Below are positions 4,775 to 7,416 of a stretch of 7,416 nucleotides of DNA, piece by piece; positions within the stretch are counted from its first letter, which is position 1; each line of letters begins with the position of its first letter. Origin of the DNA: an uncultured Oscillospiraceae bacterium (GTDB lineage: Bacteria; Bacillota; Clostridia; Oscillospirales; Oscillospiraceae); contig CAJUQN010000118.1 of the NCBI GenBank assembly GCA_910588625.1, positions 1 to 7,416 on the forward strand. Direction: 5' to 3'. The translations under genes were made by a program, and so were the position numbers. Under the pieces are notes generated by a model. That model ran no database searches, was not told where the DNA came from, and worked only from the letters and a program-made list of their open reading frames with translations.

Positions 4775-5611
4775 ATGGAAGAGTTCAAAAAACAATGGCT
4801 TCCTCGGGCATTCATCGGGGGCTGCGTGGGAATCGCAGGCTGCCTGTTGCTGGGCTTTTTGACCCAGCCGGGGGCTGTCTTCGGCGGGACGCTCACCTGG
4901 GATATTAGGAACTTTACCTTCTGCTATGACTCCAGAGTGCCGGAGCTGTTGGGCACGGTGCAGGCTTTCCTCCTCTGGTTCCTCTTTGGGGCGGAGATCG
5001 GCATCGCCACCCTTCCCTTCGCCGACAGCGGCCGGGAGCTGGTGGTCCGCTCCCTGGCCCATTTTGCCGTGATGTCCCTCACAGTGGGCCTGTGGGCGGC
5101 GGTGAACTTCGGCGTCAGAGAGCTGCCCTTCTTCCTCATCCCCCTGGCGCTGGTGTACGCCCTGGTGTGGCTGGGCCGCTGGGTGGGGTGGTACGCCGAG
5201 GTGGCCGCCATCCGGGAAAAGCTGGGGCTAGCCCCCGGGCCGTCTCTGTTCCACTGGAAGGAATCCCTGCCTTATGTAGGCTTCGCGTTCCTGCTGTGCC
5301 TGGTCCTGCCCACGGTCCTGCGCCTGCTGGACGACCCTACGCCCCTGCTCAGCGTATTCTACGCCTTTGTGCTGCTGCCCGTGGGGGGGGTCATGTCTGG
5401 GCTGTCCCTGGGGCGGCGGCATGGAATCTGCCCGCTCTACCCCGTGTCGTGTGTGGTGTTCACGGTGGTGTTTGTGCTGACTGCCAAGCTCTATACCAAT
5501 ATAGCAGACGAGATTTTAATTCCCATTGCGTTTGTCGCCGCCCTGGCGGGCAATCTGGCTGGAGCGGCCCAGTACAAGCTCAAACAGCGGAAGGGAGCAG
5601 GTGCGCCGTGA
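4775..5611 (+). CDS. DUF3021-type membrane protein with an extra C-terminal membrane module
   Basis: A 278-residue polytopic membrane protein, probably the partner and inhibitor of the LytTR regulator before it. I count about eight hydrophobic segments: 12-30, 62-82, 92-112, 116-138, 165-184, 193-211, 220-238 and 247-266. Residues 1 to about 150, ending AEVAAIREKLGL, have the four-span layout and size of a complete DUF3021 protein (usually about 130-150 residues). A hinge (151-165) leads to a second four-span module with RRHGICPLYPVSC and a basic tail (KLKQRK), which looks like a separate small membrane protein fused on. The ATG at 4775 has AAAGGAGAG upstream; in-frame codons before it overlap the regulator gene. 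The stop overlaps the next start (GTGA), implying translational coupling. DUF3021 membership rests on context and layout, not a search. Confidence 0.75.
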   Translation: MEEFKKQWLPRAFIGGCVGIAGCLLLGFLTQPGAVFGGTLTWDIRNFTFCYDSRVPELLGTVQAFLLWFLFGAEIGIATLPFADSGRELVVRSLAHFAVMSLTVGLWAAVNFGVRELPFFLIPLALVYALVWLGRWVGWYAEVAAIREKLGLAPGPSLFHWKESLPYVGFAFLLCLVLPTVLRLLDDPTPLLSVFYAFVLLPVGGVMSGLSLGRRHGICPLYPVSCVVFTVVFVLTAKLYTNIADEILIPIAFVAALAGNLAGAAQYKLKQRKGAGAP

Positions 5612-6150
5612 TCTGGCTGATCTTTGCCGCATTCATCCTTGCCCCGGCGGTTCTGCAATGGATGATTCTCCGGGTGACGGAAACGCGCTTTCGTATCCTG
5701 CGCTCTGAGCTTGCTGTCCACCGCCAACCGCGCCCCGGCCATGGGCTGTGGGCGCTGCTCCTGAAAGATGCGGCCCATGTGGTACAGGAGCGAAACGGTG
5801 GAGGAAAAAAGGGAGCCGTAGACCTGATCCAGAAAATATTTTGCGTATTGGCTGCCCTGTTCGGCGGACAGCTTCAACCATTGGACGGCCTGCTCCCGGT
5901 CCTGGGGGATGTCCTGGCCCAGCAGATATGCTTTGCCCAAGGTGTACTGGGCGTACTTGTACCCGGCGTCGGCGGATTTCTCCAGCCACCGGGCAGCCTC
6001 CTCATAGTCCTGCTCCGTACCCAGACCGTCCGCGTACATCCGGCCCAGGTCGGTCATGGCCAGTGCGTTGCCATTGTTTGCTTCCTCGGTGAGCAGATCG
6101 AACGCCTCGCGAAATTCGGTGGGCTGTCCCCGTCACCCTGTATCAGCTGA
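5608..6150 (+). pseudogene. Truncated third operon gene (membrane protein), fused to antisense mobile-element sequence
   Basis: A GTG at 5608 overlaps the TGA of the DUF3021 gene by four bases (GTGA), the usual sign of translational coupling; GGGAG lies about ten bases upstream. The first 32 or so codons give VIWLIFAAFILAPAVLQWMI then LRVTETRFRIL: one membrane span followed by a basic patch, the likely N terminus of a small membrane protein. From about 5704 the DNA is the 3' end of the relaxase pseudogene read antisense, so the remaining ~148 codons to the stop at 6150 are not evolved protein. The original gene is cut and its terminator lost. A chimeric 180-residue product could still be made. 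The break is visible; that the original was a small membrane protein is inference from its N terminus and operon. Confidence 0.6.
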
Positions 6151-7343
6151 TGGGCGGCGCGGTAGCGACCTGTCCACCGGGCGTGAGGAGTGGCTTCTCC
6201 GGCATCGGTGGGCTCCTCCACAGGTTCAGCACTGGGCGGCTCATTCACAGGCTCATCATCAGACGGCTCATCTACTGGCTCGGCTTGAGCAGTGATATCA
6301 GGCGGCACAAAATCACCCAGCCGCACCGCTTCCTCGACCACGATATTTTTGATCCGTTTTGAACTCCCTTTGCCGGACAAGCGGGTCACACTGATGGAGA
6401 TCGTCCTTGTACGTCCGCAGCACTTCCTCCCGCTCCCGGTACCACAGGTCGTAGGCAGCGGCGATGCGGGGATCCTTCTCCAGCTCGTTCACGACCTCGT
6501 CCACCGAAGACTCCACCGGTGGCGGCAGGTACCCGTACTGCATCTCGTTGACCAGCCGCGCCATAATCTCCCCGACGTCTTTGGTGAGCTCGTCCCGCCG
6601 CTGGGTCTGGCGCTGATAGATGGCAACAAGATCCTGTTGGAAGATTTCCTTTGCCAGCATGGATTTTATGTCCGCGATACCCTGCTTGGTGAGGAACCCA
6701 GACTTGCCGTCCGCACTGTAGCAGACCATGTGGATATGCGGATGGTGACCCTCGTCATGAAACGCGGCGTACCAGCGGAACTGCGCATCGGGGATCTTCA
6801 TCGCTTTCGCCAGCGTGAGGCGCTGTCATAGCCCAGCCGTGCGGCGTCCTCCCGGCGCAGGGAAATGATGGGCAGACATACCACGCCAGGATGACGCGCG
6901 ACCTCGTCCGCCACCTGGGACAGCACCAGCGGGCCGTCACCGGCAGTGAACAGCCCATGGGCGCCCATGCGCTGGACGCGGGGACGGTTGGCGATGTAGT
7001 CCACGTAGCTTTCCTTTTTTGCCACCTGCTCGTAATCGTCTTCGATGGCGTGGATGATGGACTCGGAAGCGTTTCCCCGGGTGGGCGCGGCCTGGTAGTC
7101 CTCGTACTCGAACAGCCCCCAGCTGGATGGGAACTCCCGGAGGAGCTGCTCCACCAGCTTGGCCTGCTTTCCTGTTGCGGGGAGCGCAGCCTTGCCGGGA
7201 TCAATGCGCTCCGCACCATCTCGGGTGGCGGCGTACCTGACGTAATTGCCCAGGTGGGCGGCGGCTTTCTCGCTGCCGCCCTTGATGTGTGGACGCTTGA
7301 AAATGACGCGCGGCGTAGACAGCACCTCCCACGTTTTTGTCAT
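5704..7343 (-). pseudogene. Decayed MobP3-family relaxase with Sel1-repeat tail
   Basis: Relaxases nick a mobile element at its transfer origin and lead the strand into the recipient cell. The reading frame opens at 7343 (VLSTPRVIFKRPHIKGGSEK, NYVRYAATRDG, YVDYIANRPRV, SLRREDAARLGYDSA), the MobP3 N-terminal pattern. It stops at 6798; the next block (MKIPDAQFRWYAAFHDEG, with the metal-binding HHPHIHM) is in another frame, with about ten expected residues missing. An in-frame loss of roughly 30 residues seems to join VNEMQ to YGYLPPP near 6545. One extra base in TTTT at 6357-6360 shifts the frame between REFK and RIKNIVVEEAVRLG. One missing base at about 6121-6123 shifts it again before REAFDLLTEEA. 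The Sel1 repeats (MTDLGRMYADGLG, YAQYTLGKAYLLG, YAKYFLD) run at about 6057-5810, then FQEQ and VDSKLR, where family similarity ends near 5704. No good ribosome binding site precedes the ATG. Clearly non-functional as one protein. Confidence 0.85.
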
Positions 7344-7366
7344 ACCTCTGGATTAAAAAATCCTTA

Positions 7367-7416
7367 GAGCCTGTTTAAAATCTTTTGACAAAAATGGCGG
7401 AGTGGGAGATAATAGG
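7367..7416. mobile_element. Probable insertion-sequence end (left terminal repeat), cut by window edge
   Basis: GAGCCTGTTTAAAATC beginning at 7367 resembles the terminal inverted repeats of some IS5-family elements (GAGNCTGTT...), and is preceded by TTA (7364-7366), which fits the TNA-type target of part of that family. An inward promoter follows, as expected for a transposase gene just beyond the window. No transposase coding sequence and no opposite repeat are visible, so this is pattern recognition only. Confidence 0.4.
7385..7413 (+). promoter_or_regulatory. Promoter reading out of the right edge
   Basis: TTGACA (7385-7390), a 17-base spacer and GATAAT (7408-7413) form a near-consensus sigma-A promoter. 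It points away from the relaxase remnant, probably into a transposase or other gene beyond 7416. Confidence 0.6.

Noticed and set aside
6292..6831. Plus-strand open frames in the right third (also 6891-7367)
   Set aside because: They are antisense to readable relaxase motifs such as HHPHIHM and YVDYIANRPRV.
1..7416. CRISPR array, riboswitch, tRNA or rRNA
   Set aside because: No regularly spaced repeats, conserved riboswitch cores or tRNA/rRNA signatures were found on either strand by eye.

Overview
The window looks like chromosome of a GC-rich, strictly anaerobic Firmicute, most like gut Oscillospiraceae (Flavonifractor/Lawsonibacter-type). The pointers are an oxygen-sensitive class III ribonucleotide reductase, consensus sigma-A promoters with 17-bp spacers, AGGAGG-type ribosome binding sites, a Bacillus-type LexA box, a LytTR/DUF3021 pair, and a MobP3-type relaxase with Sel1 repeats of the kind found in clostridial mobile elements. 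No rRNA, tRNA or CRISPR array was seen.

Layout, left to right. (1) 1-529, minus: N-terminal part of nrdD, cut by the window edge, with a consensus promoter and three NrdR-box matches at 545-647. (2) 858-1925, plus: a very cysteine-rich protein (40 Cys in 355 residues) of unknown function, possibly a spore coat/exosporium protein, with a candidate sporulation-type promoter, a strong leader hairpin and a clean terminator. (3) 1971-2069, minus: a 32-residue single-membrane-span protein with an excellent ribosome binding site, divergent from (4) 2210-3439, plus: a Y-family DNA polymerase (dinB type) with a LexA box overlapping its -35. (5) 3478-4110, minus: upp, uracil phosphoribosyltransferase, sharing a bidirectional terminator with dinB. 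(6) 4317-5611, plus: an operon of a LytTR-domain regulator and a DUF3021-type membrane protein that carries an extra membrane module. Two 9-bp direct repeats just upstream of the promoter have the geometry of a LytTR site, so the operon probably controls itself. A third, translationally coupled membrane gene begins at 5608 but breaks off after about 32 codons. (7) About 5704-7343, minus: a decayed MobP3-family relaxase with a Sel1-repeat tail, carrying several frame breaks and apparent deletions; its 3' end abuts the truncated host gene. (8) 7367-7416: what looks like the end of an insertion sequence with an inward promoter.

The left two thirds are ordinary chromosome with compact regulation: deoxynucleotide supply under NrdR, translesion synthesis under LexA, uracil salvage, and a membrane-linked LytTR switch. 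The right third is a decaying mobile-element scar that has destroyed the last gene of the LytTR operon. The items most worth following up are the cysteine-rich protein, the 32-residue membrane peptide next to the SOS promoter, the three-box nrdD control region, and the LytTR operator with its fused DUF3021 partner.
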